From Gallionella sp. (lineage in GTDB: Bacteria > Pseudomonadota > Gammaproteobacteria > Burkholderiales > Gallionellaceae): 51,464 nucleotides of DNA. Where the stretch lies: NCBI GenBank assembly GCA_027311105.1, contig DAICZN010000113.1:1-51464 (forward strand), read 5' to 3'. Made by a program: the position numbers and the translations under genes. Positions 24,955 through 33,637 of the stretch are shown here, piece after piece. Position 1 is the stretch's first letter. Each line of letters starts with the position of its first letter. A model generated the notes under the pieces. The model saw only the letters and a program-made list of their open reading frames with translations. It ran no database searches and had not been told where the DNA came from.

Positions 24955-26922
24955 TTAATCGCCCAGCCCCATCTGGATGTATCCGGTCGGGCACACATCC
25001 GCGCAAATATGGCAGCCGATACACTTGTTGTAATCGGTGTCGACATAGCGGCCCAGCGTGGATTTGGCTTTGGGCACGCGGAATACGGCAGTTTGCGGAC
25101 AGTACACCACACAATTGTCGCATTCGAAACACATGCCGCAACTCATGCAGCGTTTGGCTTCGGCTACCGCCTGATCCTGGGGCAGCACGCCGAGGCGGTC
25201 CTGGAAGTTACCCAGTGCGGACTCCTTGCTCAGGGTAATCACGTTGCGTTTGTTGCGCGCGACGATGGAAAAATGGCCCAGGAACAATTTATCGTGCGGA
25301 ATCACATAGCGATCCGAGCGATTGTCAAAATTGTGCACCGCGACATTGGTTTCGCATGTGCCGCGCAAGGGTTCATGCACCTCCTTGACCTCGAGTCCTT
25401 TTTCCATCATCTTGCGCATCAGGTCGAATTGATGGGCATCGATCTTGGGGCGTTTCTCCAGGTCCTTGCCGAGCAGATAATTGTGTATGCCATCCGCCGC
25501 GATCGAGCCGTGGCCGATTGCCGTCGTCAGCAGATGCGGTCTTATGATGTCCCCGCCGGCGAACACGCCTTTCTGTCCGGCGACCAGGTAATTGCGATCC
25601 GTCGATACTGCACCCTTGCCGTTGTTGAATTCTTCCAGCCCGGTAAAGTCTACCGCCTGCCCGATTGCCGACACAATAAGATCGGCGGGAATATCTTCCT
25701 CGGTCCCTGCTATGTTCTTGACCTCAAGCTTGCCGCCGACCAGCTTTGCCTCGCATTGACTGACGCGCAGTGCTGTGGCGCGTCCATCCGCGCAGCGCAC
25801 GATACCGATGGGCACCAGACCGCCACGGATCGCGATGCCTTCCGCGAGCGCCTGCTCTATTTCGTGCTTGTTGGCCTGCATCTTGTCGATGGCGAAGATC
25901 GATGTCAGCGTCACTTCCGCTCCCTGCTTGGCCGAAATTTCCGCCACGTCATGAGCGACCTGGCCCGCGATGGCCTGCTCGAAATCCGTCGGCTGGGATT
26001 GTTCAAGATGACCGAGGCGCCGGGCGACTGTCGCCACGTCGATGGAGGTGTCACCGCCGCCGACCACCACTACGCGTTTGCCGACGTGCTGGAGACGACC
26101 GTCATTGAATGCCTTGAGGAAAGCGGTAGCAGTCACCACGTTGGGTGCGGCGCTGTCTTCAAGGGGCAAGGCCCGGCCGGCCTGGGCACCCATGCCGAGG
26201 AAAACGGCATCGAAGTCCTTGCGGATTTGCTCCAGGGTAATGTCCCTGCCCACACGGCATTTCATCCTCGTCTTCACGCCCAGATCAGTGATGCGCTTGA
26301 TTTCCGCATCCAGCACTTCGCGAGGCGTACGAAAACCCGGTATGCCGTAGCGCATCATGCCGCCGAGATGTTCGTGCTCGTCGAACACGGTGACTTCATG
26401 ACCTTTCAGGGTTAGCTGGTAGGCGCAGGACAAACTGGCAGGGCCGCCGCCGATGACCGCCACTTTTTTACCGGTGGGTTTCGCATCGGTATGGTATGCC
26501 AGGTTGTTGGCAATCCCGTATTCGCCGAGAAAGTGTTCCACCGAGTTGATCCCGACATGGTCTTCAAGCGCGTTACGATTGCACCCGGTCTCGCAGGGTG
26601 CCGGACAAACCCGGCCCGTCACCGACGGAAAGGGATTGGCTTCGGTCAAACGCCGGAACGCATATTCCTGCCAGGCCATGGCCGGTTTGCCGTCGGCCCC
26701 GACCGGCGGCTTTTCGGTGCCGCGCACGATGGCCAGATAGCCGCGTATATCCTCGCCCGCCGGGCAACTGCCCTGGCAAGGCGGCGTGGACTGGATGTAG
26801 GTCGGGCATTTGTGCGTAAAGCTTGCCTGCATGATTTTTTCGCTCAGGCGGCCGACTTTATTATCGCCATCTTTATAGCGGCGGAAGGTGATTTTTTGAG
26901 TTGTTTCAGTTGTTGATGACAT
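24955..26922 (-). CDS. dsrL: DsrL, NAD(P)H:acceptor oxidoreductase
   Basis: A 655-residue iron-sulfur flavoprotein. The N-terminal part resembles the GltD small subunit, with cluster cysteines (CPTYIQSTPPCQGSC; CPAPCETGC). A FAD site follows (VIGGGPASLSCAYQL), then a pyridine nucleotide site (VVVVGGGDTSIDVATVARRLG). The C-terminus carries two [4Fe-4S] sites (CMSCGMCFECDNC and CIGCHICADVC). DsrL accepts electrons from DsrAB when it runs in the oxidative direction and reduces NAD(P)+. Its presence, with dsrEFH, marks this cluster as oxidative. Length is typical. Confidence 0.95.
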   Translation of the reverse strand: MSSTTETTQKITFRRYKDGDNKVGRLSEKIMQASFTHKCPTYIQSTPPCQGSCPAGEDIRGYLAIVRGTEKPPVGADGKPAMAWQEYAFRRLTEANPFPSVTGRVCPAPCETGCNRNALEDHVGINSVEHFLGEYGIANNLAYHTDAKPTGKKVAVIGGGPASLSCAYQLTLKGHEVTVFDEHEHLGGMMRYGIPGFRTPREVLDAEIKRITDLGVKTRMKCRVGRDITLEQIRKDFDAVFLGMGAQAGRALPLEDSAAPNVVTATAFLKAFNDGRLQHVGKRVVVVGGGDTSIDVATVARRLGHLEQSQPTDFEQAIAGQVAHDVAEISAKQGAEVTLTSIFAIDKMQANKHEIEQALAEGIAIRGGLVPIGIVRCADGRATALRVSQCEAKLVGGKLEVKNIAGTEEDIPADLIVSAIGQAVDFTGLEEFNNGKGAVSTDRNYLVAGQKGVFAGGDIIRPHLLTTAIGHGSIAADGIHNYLLGKDLEKRPKIDAHQFDLMRKMMEKGLEVKEVHEPLRGTCETNVAVHNFDNRSDRYVIPHDKLFLGHFSIVARNKRNVITLSKESALGNFQDRLGVLPQDQAVAEAKRCMSCGMCFECDNCVVYCPQTAVFRVPKAKSTLGRYVDTDYNKCIGCHICADVCPTGYIQMGLGD

Positions 26923-26942
26923 TGCCTGCCTCCAATTGATTG

Positions 26943-28472
26943 TTATTTCTCACCCAGCCTGATTGCGTTGCTGACCAGCTGGTGAACACCGCCGACCATT
27001 CTTCTGTCAAATCCGTATATAGGCATCACCTTGCTGAACTGGGTCTTGCATATTGCGCAGATGACTGCCATGAAATTAACCCCGTGTTCATCCGAGACCT
27101 GTTTCAACACTTCCATGCGCGGCAAGGCACCCTTCACGCGCAGGTCCATCAAATCGTCGGTCAGCAGCCCGCCGCCGCCGCCGCAGCAGAATGTTTTTTC
27201 GTGAGTGGTGCTCGGATCCATCTCATGGAAATGATTGGCCACCGCCTTGATGATATTGCGCGGAATATCGAACTGGCCACCGGGATATCCGCCCATGCTG
27301 GAACCGCGCGCGACGTTGCAGGAATCATGGAAAGTGATGATGTGCTTGTCGTTGGCTTCCTTGTCGAGGGACAGTGCGCCACGTTCGATCATGTCCCAGG
27401 TGAATTCGCAAATATGGGTCGGCTGCCTGTAACGGTGATCAAGTTGCTTCTGCAGCATCTGGGCGAACTTGTCATCCGGGTCGGCGCCCTCGCCCACGCC
27501 GCTCAGGGTATTCCAGAAACTGTATGCCACGCGCCATGCATGGCCGCATTCGCCGACCACGATGCGCTTTACGCCCAACTCGAGTGCGGCCTGGCGGATA
27601 CGCAACGCCACTTTGCGCAACTGCTCATAATTTCCGATGAACATTCCAAAATTTGCCGCCTCGGATGACATGGACGACAGCGTCCAGCTGGTACCTGTCG
27701 CGTGGAATACCTTGGCATAACCGATCAGGCTGTCGATATGCGGTTCTGCAAAGAAATCCGCCGACGGCGTGATCAACAAAACTTCCGCACCCTTGACATC
27801 GATCGGGAAGCGCACATCAACACCGGTGGCCTCCTTGACATCCTCTTCCAGCCCCTCCATCGTATCGATCAGGGCCGGGCCGGGCAAACCGAGGTTATTG
27901 CCGATCTTGTGCACCTTGCCGATGATTTCGATGTCGTACTTTTGACCATAGCCCACGGAATCCAGAATATCGCGCGCCGCCATCGTGACTTCGGCGGTAT
28001 CGATTCCATACGGGCAAAATACCGAACAGCGCCTGCATTCTGAACATTGATGGTAATAGTTGTGCCACTCGTCCAGCACTTCGCGGGTCAGGTCGCGCGC
28101 GCCTACAAGCTTGGGAAACAGTTTCCCCGGCAAAGTGAAATACCGCCGGTACACACTGCGCATCAGGTCCTGCCGCGCGACCGGCATATTCTTGGGATCC
28201 TGCGTGCCGATGAAATAATGGCATTTATCCGAACAGGCTCCGCAATGCACGCAGCTGTCCATGTACACCTTGAGCGAACGGTACTTGCCAAGCAGGTCGC
28301 CCATTTTGGCAATGGCTTTGTCATGCCAGTCATCCACCAGCTTGCCCGGAAAGCCCAGGGCCTCATTCATTTTTTCACCGGAAACATAAGGGCCGCTTCC
28401 CTCCATCGCACCCGGCTTCAATGCGGGAATGATGGGAATAACGCGGTAAGCCGGTGCGGTAATTTCCGCCAT
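26943..28472 (-). CDS. dsrK: DsrK, HdrD-like catalytic iron-sulfur subunit
   Basis: A 509-residue cytoplasmic protein related to heterodisulfide reductase HdrD. Two N-terminal [4Fe-4S] sites are visible (CVHCGACSDKC, CSECRRCSVFC), and CCG-type sequences follow (GECGHAWR; HDSCNVARG; CCGGGGGLL; CAICK), which bind the special catalytic cubane. It reacts with the DsrC trisulfide or disulfide and passes electrons to DsrM. It sits next to dsrM, stop and start only one base apart. Confidence 0.95.
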   Translation of the reverse strand: MAEITAPAYRVIPIIPALKPGAMEGSGPYVSGEKMNEALGFPGKLVDDWHDKAIAKMGDLLGKYRSLKVYMDSCVHCGACSDKCHYFIGTQDPKNMPVARQDLMRSVYRRYFTLPGKLFPKLVGARDLTREVLDEWHNYYHQCSECRRCSVFCPYGIDTAEVTMAARDILDSVGYGQKYDIEIIGKVHKIGNNLGLPGPALIDTMEGLEEDVKEATGVDVRFPIDVKGAEVLLITPSADFFAEPHIDSLIGYAKVFHATGTSWTLSSMSSEAANFGMFIGNYEQLRKVALRIRQAALELGVKRIVVGECGHAWRVAYSFWNTLSGVGEGADPDDKFAQMLQKQLDHRYRQPTHICEFTWDMIERGALSLDKEANDKHIITFHDSCNVARGSSMGGYPGGQFDIPRNIIKAVANHFHEMDPSTTHEKTFCCGGGGGLLTDDLMDLRVKGALPRMEVLKQVSDEHGVNFMAVICAICKTQFSKVMPIYGFDRRMVGGVHQLVSNAIRLGEK

Positions 28473-28473
28473 G

Positions 28474-29199
28474 CTAGTTCTCCGATTCCATTCGTTTCGC
28501 CCAGGCTGCGATATGGCGTTTCTCGCGGGGATTGTCTACCTGGTTGCGGCCGGGCGAGAAAAACAACCCGGGTGCATGCAACAACTTGCTGATCGGGAAA
28601 ATCATCATCAATAGCGCGACCAGGGATAGATGCACATAAAGACCGATGCTGGAAGGCAGGGCCTGCAAGTCGAAATGCATCAAACCGAGCATGAACCCCT
28701 TAACGGCTATCACATCGGTATGCACAAAAAAACTCATCGTCAAACCGGAGATCGCGATCGCCATGAAAAGCGCGAGCATCAGGTGGTCGGAGGGAGTCGA
28801 GATATAGCGGATGCGCTCGACAAAAATTCGCCGCGCCCATAATCCCGCAACACCGGCCAGCATGGTGATGCCGGCATACGTGCCAAACGGCTGGATGAAC
28901 GCAACCCAGGACCAGACCGGGTCGGTGAAGTAACGCAGGTGACGCAACAGAACCAGTGCCAGGCTGGCATGAAACAACCACCCCAGGCCCCAGGTCCACA
29001 GATTCGCCTTGAACAGGCTTTCAAACAGGAATACTTCCCGCATCATGCGCAACACTACGCCGCCGGTGTTCATTGGTGCCGGGGTGGTAGGTATTTTAAG
29101 CGGTGCCGGAGTGCGTGTATAAATACCGATACGGTAAAACGTACCCACGACAAACACCAAAGTGGCAAAGTAAAACAGGATTGCAAATAAGGTGCTCAT
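28474..29199 (-). CDS. dsrM: DsrM, NarI-like membrane cytochrome b subunit
   Basis: A 241-residue membrane protein with five predicted helices (about 5-22, 62-88, 100-120, 140-165, 180-200) and histidines in WLFHASLALVLLRHLR and SLYVHLSLV-type positions suited to two haems b. It belongs to the NarI/HdrE-like family. It anchors DsrK and connects to the quinone pool. It is somewhat shorter than the 300-residue DsrM of some sulfate reducers but matches sulfur oxidisers. Confidence 0.92.
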   Translation of the reverse strand: MSTLFAILFYFATLVFVVGTFYRIGIYTRTPAPLKIPTTPAPMNTGGVVLRMMREVFLFESLFKANLWTWGLGWLFHASLALVLLRHLRYFTDPVWSWVAFIQPFGTYAGITMLAGVAGLWARRIFVERIRYISTPSDHLMLALFMAIAISGLTMSFFVHTDVIAVKGFMLGLMHFDLQALPSSIGLYVHLSLVALLMMIFPISKLLHAPGLFFSPGRNQVDNPREKRHIAAWAKRMESEN

Positions 29200-29237
29200 C
29201 TAGGGTCGGCTGCTGTATATAAACTCAAATATCAGGA

Positions 29238-29573
29238 TCAGACGCAACCGGTCGGCTTGGGCAATCCGGCGATCTTGCAAGCCTGCTTGCCCGGACCATA
29301 CGGGAACAATCCATACAGATACTCGCTGTTGCCCTTGTCGGCTCCCAGCTTTTTCCCTATCGCCTTGGTCAGCACGCGAACGGCCGGAGCGATTTGGTAT
29401 TCTTCAAAATACTCGCGCAGGAAATTGATAACTTCCCAATGCTGCTCTGTCATGTCGACATTTTCAGTCTTGGCGATGTATTCGGCGATATCCTTATTCC
29501 AGTCAGCCAGATTGACAAGATAGCCTTCTTCGTCGGTTTCATAAGACTTTCCTTCGACTTCGATGTTGGCCAT
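29238..29573 (-). CDS. dsrC: DsrC, sulfur carrier protein
   Basis: A 111-residue soluble protein carrying the full DsrC signature at its C-terminus: KQACKIAGLPKPTGCV. Both key cysteines are there, the penultimate one (CysA) and CysB eleven residues before, so it can form the trisulfide handed between DsrEFH, DsrAB and DsrMK. It should be contrasted with the cysteine-less paralogue at 34276. Good AAGGAG RBS. Confidence 0.97.
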   Translation of the reverse strand: MANIEVEGKSYETDEEGYLVNLADWNKDIAEYIAKTENVDMTEQHWEVINFLREYFEEYQIAPAVRVLTKAIGKKLGADKGNSEYLYGLFPYGPGKQACKIAGLPKPTGCV

Positions 29574-29600
29574 GGTAATTCTCCTTAATTATGATAAAAG

Positions 29601-29897
29601 TTAAAGCCAGGATTGGCAGTTTTTGTTGGTCGTGGTGAGATCGACGAAGCCGCCGTAATCGACCGGTGAAACACCATCGATGATGCGATCGGAAAATCCG
29701 CGCGCATCAAGGTCCGGCTGCAAAACATAAACTTTGCAGCGCCCCATCGCCTCGTGGATTTTATCCTCAAACACATTGCCGGATGTGGCAGCGTAGACCG
29801 CGTCTTCAATAAGCAAAATGTCACCCGATTGAACCACGCGCAAACAGCTGTCGAGCGCGCAGTTCGTCAAAGGTGACTTGTTGATGATATGCAACAT
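29601..29897 (-). CDS. dsrH: DsrH, sulfurtransferase subunit
   Basis: A 98-residue protein of the DsrH/TusB family (MLHIINKSPLTNCALDSCLRV; GDILLIEDAVYAA). It forms the DsrE2F2H2 hexamer that delivers persulfide sulfur to DsrC. It stands between dsrF and dsrC as in Allochromatium-type clusters. A Cys near residue 18 is present; the typical DsrH cysteine is dispensable in the family. Confidence 0.93.
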   Translation of the reverse strand: MLHIINKSPLTNCALDSCLRVVQSGDILLIEDAVYAATSGNVFEDKIHEAMGRCKVYVLQPDLDARGFSDRIIDGVSPVDYGGFVDLTTTNKNCQSWL

Positions 29898-29911
29898 TTA
29901 ACGGCTCTCCC

Positions 29912-30277
29912 CTAGAAGCTCAAGACCACGTCTTGCTGATTCATCAACTCGCCCATTTCTGCGCGCCCCAACACGGTCACATCCACCAGCAAATCTTCCT
30001 CGCTGAGGCCGCGTGCCTGCATCGATTCTTTTTCGACATACAATTTCTCGATGTCGTAACCTTCCAGCGCGAGATAGGCCGGCGAAAAGTTCTTGGTCGC
30101 AATACCCTTGGTTTGTTGCCCCTTTTTAAGCTGGTATACGCCGTCATCCAGAAATACCAGGGAAACATCCTGATCGAATGCAGCGGTGATCAGTACCACC
30201 TCAAGCGACTCCAGCGCGTATATCGTGCCATGCGGAGCCTTGCGGTTAACGAACATGAATTTCTTGATTTCACTCAT
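29912..30277 (-). CDS. dsrF: DsrF, sulfurtransferase subunit
   Basis: A 121-residue DsrF/TusC-family protein (KKFMFVNRKAPHGTIYALESLEVVLITAAFDQDVSLVFLDDGVYQL is characteristic). It is part of the DsrEFH hexamer. No Cys is visible, as is normal for DsrF, where the active cysteine resides in DsrE. RBS GGGGGCGGG precedes the ATG, and the gap to dsrE is 9 bases. Confidence 0.93.
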   Translation of the reverse strand: MSEIKKFMFVNRKAPHGTIYALESLEVVLITAAFDQDVSLVFLDDGVYQLKKGQQTKGIATKNFSPAYLALEGYDIEKLYVEKESMQARGLSEEDLLVDVTVLGRAEMGELMNQQDVVLSF

Positions 30278-30286
30278 CCCGCCCCC

Positions 30287-30646
30287 TTAATCGCCGAACA
30301 CGATCAAACGATCTGTCTTGACGCCCGCTTCCACCATCTGCCCCAGACCGGAAATCCTGAAACCTTTCGCCAGGTTTTCCTCCTTGATGCCGCGTCGCAA
30401 AGCCGCCGCCACACAAACAACAAGATCGACGCCATGCTCTTCGTTAAGCTTGCCCCAGCGGTTCACGATATGCCGGTCATCCTGCGGGGGCTCTGTCAGC
30501 TTCGATGCGTTGTTCACACCATCGTGATAAAAAAACACGCGCCATATTTCATGGCCTTTTTCCATCGCGGCCTTGCAGAACAGGTAGGCCGTATCACTGG
30601 CCTGGTGCTGGTAGGGCCCTTCGTTAACAACAATCCCGAATTTCAT
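30287..30646 (-). CDS. dsrE: DsrE, sulfurtransferase subunit with active Cys
   Basis: A 119-residue DsrE/TusD-family protein (MKFGIVVNEGPYQHQASDTAY; VFFYHDGV). The persulfide-carrying cysteine appears in DLVVCVAAALRRG, near residue 78, the position of the active Cys in DsrE. The listed ORF is extended upstream; ATG 30646 begins the conserved first strand and lies 14 bases after dsrB. With DsrF and DsrH it donates sulfur to DsrC, a feature of sulfur oxidisers. Confidence 0.95.
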   Translation of the reverse strand: MKFGIVVNEGPYQHQASDTAYLFCKAAMEKGHEIWRVFFYHDGVNNASKLTEPPQDDRHIVNRWGKLNEEHGVDLVVCVAAALRRGIKEENLAKGFRISGLGQMVEAGVKTDRLIVFGD

Positions 30647-30660
30647 GCGGCCACTCCAGG

Positions 30661-31755
30661 TTAAAAGCGTATATGCGTGGAAGCATTGAACGTGGAACGA
30701 GAACCGCGCCAATCGTCGATCAGATATTTGGTGAACGGCAATTCGGTCTTCTCGAAGAAACGCGGCCAGCCGATGCGGTCTATCCAGTCAGCCATGCGCT
30801 CCCATGGGCGCGCATCATCCTTGTAAACTGTCAATATCCGCTTGACCACAACGCTGACTTCGGGCCATCTTGGGGGATTATTGGGCAGGCCAGACGCGAC
30901 CATCTTCATGAAAGTCGGCTTGCCGCGGGCGTTCGAATTTTTGCCGCCCACCCAGATCGCCAGCTTGGAATACTCCGGATCATTGATTTGCATCGGCGGA
31001 CAGGGAGGATAGCAGGCCCCGCAGCACATGCATTTGGTCTCGTCGATTTCCAGGGACGGCTTGCCGTTCACCATGGCCGGGCGTATCGCCGCGACCGGGC
31101 AACGTGCCACCACTGTCGGACGCTCGCATACATTGGCGACCAGGTCGTGATTGATCACGGGCGGCTTGGTATGTTGCACGATGATCGCAAGATCAGCCTG
31201 TCCGCCGCAATTGATCTCGCAGCATGAGGTCGAAAGATGAACGCGATTGGGCATTTCCTCGCGCTTGAACTCAACGATCAGATCATCCATCAGGGCTTTG
31301 ACCACGCCGGATGCGTCGGTGCCCGGAATATCGCAGTGCAGCCAGCCCTGGGTATGGGCGATCATCGAAATCGAGTTGCCGGTCCCGCCCACCGGGAAGC
31401 CATGCTTTTCCAGTTCAGCGATCAACGGGGCGACCTTCTCCGCCTTGGACACCATGTACTCGATGTTGGAGCGGATCGTGAAGCGCACATGCCCTTCCGC
31501 GTATTTGTCGGCGATATCGCACAACAAACGAATGGTTCCCACGTCCATTTGACGCTGTGTGCCGGCACGCACCGTCCAGATCTGGTCGCCGCTGTGCGCC
31601 ACGTGATGCAACACTCCCGGGCGTGGGCGGTCATGATATTTCCAGTTGCCGTAGTTCTTCGCCATCAACGGATGCAGATACTTCTTGTTGTCGGGCACCC
31701 CGGTTTCCTTGGGCTTGCGCTTTGCGGCGGGTTTTTCTTGAACTGCTTGGTTCAT
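30661..31755 (-). CDS. dsrB: Reverse-type dissimilatory sulfite reductase beta subunit
   Basis: A 364-residue subunit of the cytoplasmic DsrAB sirohaem enzyme. Visible are the core cysteines TSCCEINCGG and CPVAAI, and a ferredoxin-like insert with CMCCGACYPPC that holds a [4Fe-4S] cluster. Length and motif order are normal. With DsrA it oxidises DsrC-bound sulfur to the sulfite level. It follows dsrA by 11 bases. Confidence 0.97.
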   Translation of the reverse strand: MNQAVQEKPAAKRKPKETGVPDNKKYLHPLMAKNYGNWKYHDRPRPGVLHHVAHSGDQIWTVRAGTQRQMDVGTIRLLCDIADKYAEGHVRFTIRSNIEYMVSKAEKVAPLIAELEKHGFPVGGTGNSISMIAHTQGWLHCDIPGTDASGVVKALMDDLIVEFKREEMPNRVHLSTSCCEINCGGQADLAIIVQHTKPPVINHDLVANVCERPTVVARCPVAAIRPAMVNGKPSLEIDETKCMCCGACYPPCPPMQINDPEYSKLAIWVGGKNSNARGKPTFMKMVASGLPNNPPRWPEVSVVVKRILTVYKDDARPWERMADWIDRIGWPRFFEKTELPFTKYLIDDWRGSRSTFNASTHIRF

Positions 31756-31766
31756 TTTATGTCTCC

Positions 31767-33074
31767 TCAGGCGGCTTGCTGCTTTTTGATTTTCTGGGCG
31801 TTGATCTTGGCAACTTCCTCATCCCAGCCATCGGTGCGGACATATGGATTGGTGCGGGGGGTGGAAACCATGTTCGGATCGACTTCGACTTCCACGCCTT
31901 CCAGGAAATTGATCAGGCCGATACGCTCGATCATCTCGCCGGTACGCTCGTGCTCGAGCGCGTTTTCCGCAAAAAAGTCTATGGTGCGCTGTCCCAGGTC
32001 AACCAGCTTCTGCACATCCTCATCCGTTTCAAGTTTCATGAAAGGAATAATGACCGTGCCCATCAGGCCGCCGATCTTCAGTGTGCTCTTGCCGCCGACC
32101 AGCACGCTCGCACCCTTGTCCTTGCCGGGAGCCAAAGCACCGGTCATCACATTGATACAGTGCATGCAACGCACGCAATCATGGTTGTCGATCTCTATTG
32201 CGTGAGTGTCACTGATCGCAACGCTGGAGATACTCGGGCCGGTTTTGACATTCTTGATCTGCTTGAGCTGGAAAGTCTTGGTCGGGCAACGGGCCACAAC
32301 GTCGTTCACCAGCTCGTCCATGCCATGCTTGGCAAACCACTGCTTGGCCATCGCCTCATCGGTGCGAATGTTGTCGCGCCAGGTTCCGATCACCGCCATG
32401 TCGGCACGCTGCACCGAATTCATGCAGTCGTTCGGACAGCCGGAAAACTTGAACTTGAACTTGTAGGGCAGGGAGGGACGGTGTATGTCATCCAGAAAAG
32501 TGTTCAGGACGCTGCGCTGCGCCTTGGCTTCGTCGTAACAGGACTGTTCGCATCGCGCCGCACCCACGCAGGACATCGAGGTGCGCACTGCCGGTCCCGC
32601 GCCGCCGAGGTCAAAACCCATCTCGTTGATCTCGTCAAAAGCCTTCTGCACGTTGTCGGTGGTCGCGCCCTGAAACATGATGTCACCGGACTGGCCATGG
32701 AACGCAATCAGGCCGGAGCCATGCTTCTCCCAGATGTCGCAAAACTGGCGCAGCGTATCGGTATCGTAGTGCATACCTGCGGGAGGCATCACGCGCAGGG
32801 TATGAAATTCAGTGCAATCCTCGTAAACCGGCTTGCCGGCTTCATCCTTCAGTTCGGTGAAGCGCGGGATAATCCCGCCGCCGTAACCAAACACTCCGAC
32901 CGTACCGCCCTTCCAGTAGCCCTTCTTGGTCCGGTATGAAGTCTCAAGCTGACCGAGCAGGTCGACAACATAATCTTTATCCTTGGCCAGCTCTTTCAAT
33001 CCAGTCACAAAACTGGGCCACGGTCCATCCTCGAGTTGATCCAGGTTTGGGGTATCATGCATCTTCTTAGCCAT
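31767..33074 (-). CDS. dsrA: Reverse-type dissimilatory sulfite reductase alpha subunit
   Basis: A 435-residue subunit. The sirohaem-[4Fe-4S] ligand pattern C-x5-C ... C-x3-C is visible as SCVGAARCEQSC and SGCPNDC. A ferredoxin insert shows CVRCMHC. The oxidative direction is inferred from the neighbours (dsrEFH, dsrL), not from the enzyme itself. The leader CTGAAAGGAAGATTATTATG is almost the same as that of sat. A two-box operator and a -10-like TAGGAT lie upstream. Confidence 0.97.
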   Translation of the reverse strand: MAKKMHDTPNLDQLEDGPWPSFVTGLKELAKDKDYVVDLLGQLETSYRTKKGYWKGGTVGVFGYGGGIIPRFTELKDEAGKPVYEDCTEFHTLRVMPPAGMHYDTDTLRQFCDIWEKHGSGLIAFHGQSGDIMFQGATTDNVQKAFDEINEMGFDLGGAGPAVRTSMSCVGAARCEQSCYDEAKAQRSVLNTFLDDIHRPSLPYKFKFKFSGCPNDCMNSVQRADMAVIGTWRDNIRTDEAMAKQWFAKHGMDELVNDVVARCPTKTFQLKQIKNVKTGPSISSVAISDTHAIEIDNHDCVRCMHCINVMTGALAPGKDKGASVLVGGKSTLKIGGLMGTVIIPFMKLETDEDVQKLVDLGQRTIDFFAENALEHERTGEMIERIGLINFLEGVEVEVDPNMVSTPRTNPYVRTDGWDEEVAKINAQKIKKQQAA

Positions 33075-33091
33075 AATAATCTTCCTTTCAG
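33072..33091 (-). promoter_or_regulatory. dsrA ribosome-binding leader shared with sat
   Basis: CTGAAAGGAAGATTATTATG before dsrA differs from the sat leader (49109-49128) at one base. It contains the AGGAAG Shine-Dalgarno element. Confidence 0.6.
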
Positions 33092-33217
33092 TCGCGTTGC
33101 CCGTAGCTTGCTGCTGGCAAACGATTTAATGACCCGGCAGAGACGGGGGAATTGGTGATCCGGCTGAACTCATCCGCTGTGATACTGCGGTATGTCCATC
33201 TTCGTTGATCTATTAGC

Positions 33218-33288
33218 ATCCTACGATATATTGCCTCGTGCATTCCATCACCCTTAGCGGGTATCTTCAATAACCCTTAAGGGTAGTA
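33218..33288 (-). promoter_or_regulatory. Two-box operator and promoter upstream of dsrA
   Basis: Read on the minus strand: TACTACCC-TTAA-GGGTTATT, six bases, ACCC-GCTAA-GGGT, 26 bases, TAGGAT (33223-33218). The same architecture with the same spacings lies upstream of tusA-dsrE2 (38907-38977). No -35 hexamer is apparent at either site, in keeping with an activator bound just upstream. The protein that binds is unknown. Confidence 0.6.
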
Positions 33289-33312
33289 GTGTGCCTTCCC
33301 CCAGTAGTATTC

Positions 33313-33329
33313 CAATCTGAAGCAGATTG
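33313..33329. promoter_or_regulatory. Inverted repeat CAATCTG-N3-CAGATTG in the dsrA/divergent intergenic region
   Basis: Perfect 7-bp arms with a three-base spacer, 84 bases before the plus-strand gene at 33413. It may be an operator for the divergent accessory set. Confidence 0.4.
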
Positions 33330-33412
33330 AAGATACACTTGGATGAATAAAATGACTCGTTCAGAGCGATCTGCAAGGGTACCGTCATTTAACCTGATCA
33401 AGGGCAACTGTA

Positions 33413-33637
33413 ATGACACAAATCAGCGAATTGGCCAGATTCAAGGTTCCTTTGGGAAGCCAGGAAATCGAATTGCAGCAGATAGATCATGTCGAGGGCG
33501 GTATGAGCCTGATGCGCATACGCATTCGGGAAGGCAAACGTTTCACCATTTTCGACATCGATCCTGATACGGCTCAATATTGGGCGGCGGCTATGCAACG
33601 CTGGGCTGATACACAGAAACTGGCAGCGAATGACTGA
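33413..33637 (+). CDS. Unknown 74-residue protein, first gene of the accessory sulfur set
   Basis: A short soluble protein, alpha-beta in pattern (QEIELQQIDHVEGGMSLMRIRIREGKRFTIFDIDPDTAQYW). No domain recognised. It overlaps the Cas6-like gene by 8 bases, so the two are probably translated together. Stated plainly, its function is unknown. A regular strand pattern, good start (AGGG RBS) and coupling make it a real gene. Confidence 0.65.
   Translation: MTQISELARFKVPLGSQEIELQQIDHVEGGMSLMRIRIREGKRFTIFDIDPDTAQYWAAAMQRWADTQKLAAND

Noticed and set aside
21192-33074. Sulfate-reducing (reductive) dsr pathway
   Set aside because: dsrEFH and dsrL are present, dsrD is not seen, and sat is next to aprM; these mark the oxidative direction.
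33075-33412. Sigma-54 promoter upstream of dsrA
   Set aside because: No TGGCAC-N5-TTGC-type -24/-12 sequence found near the start region.
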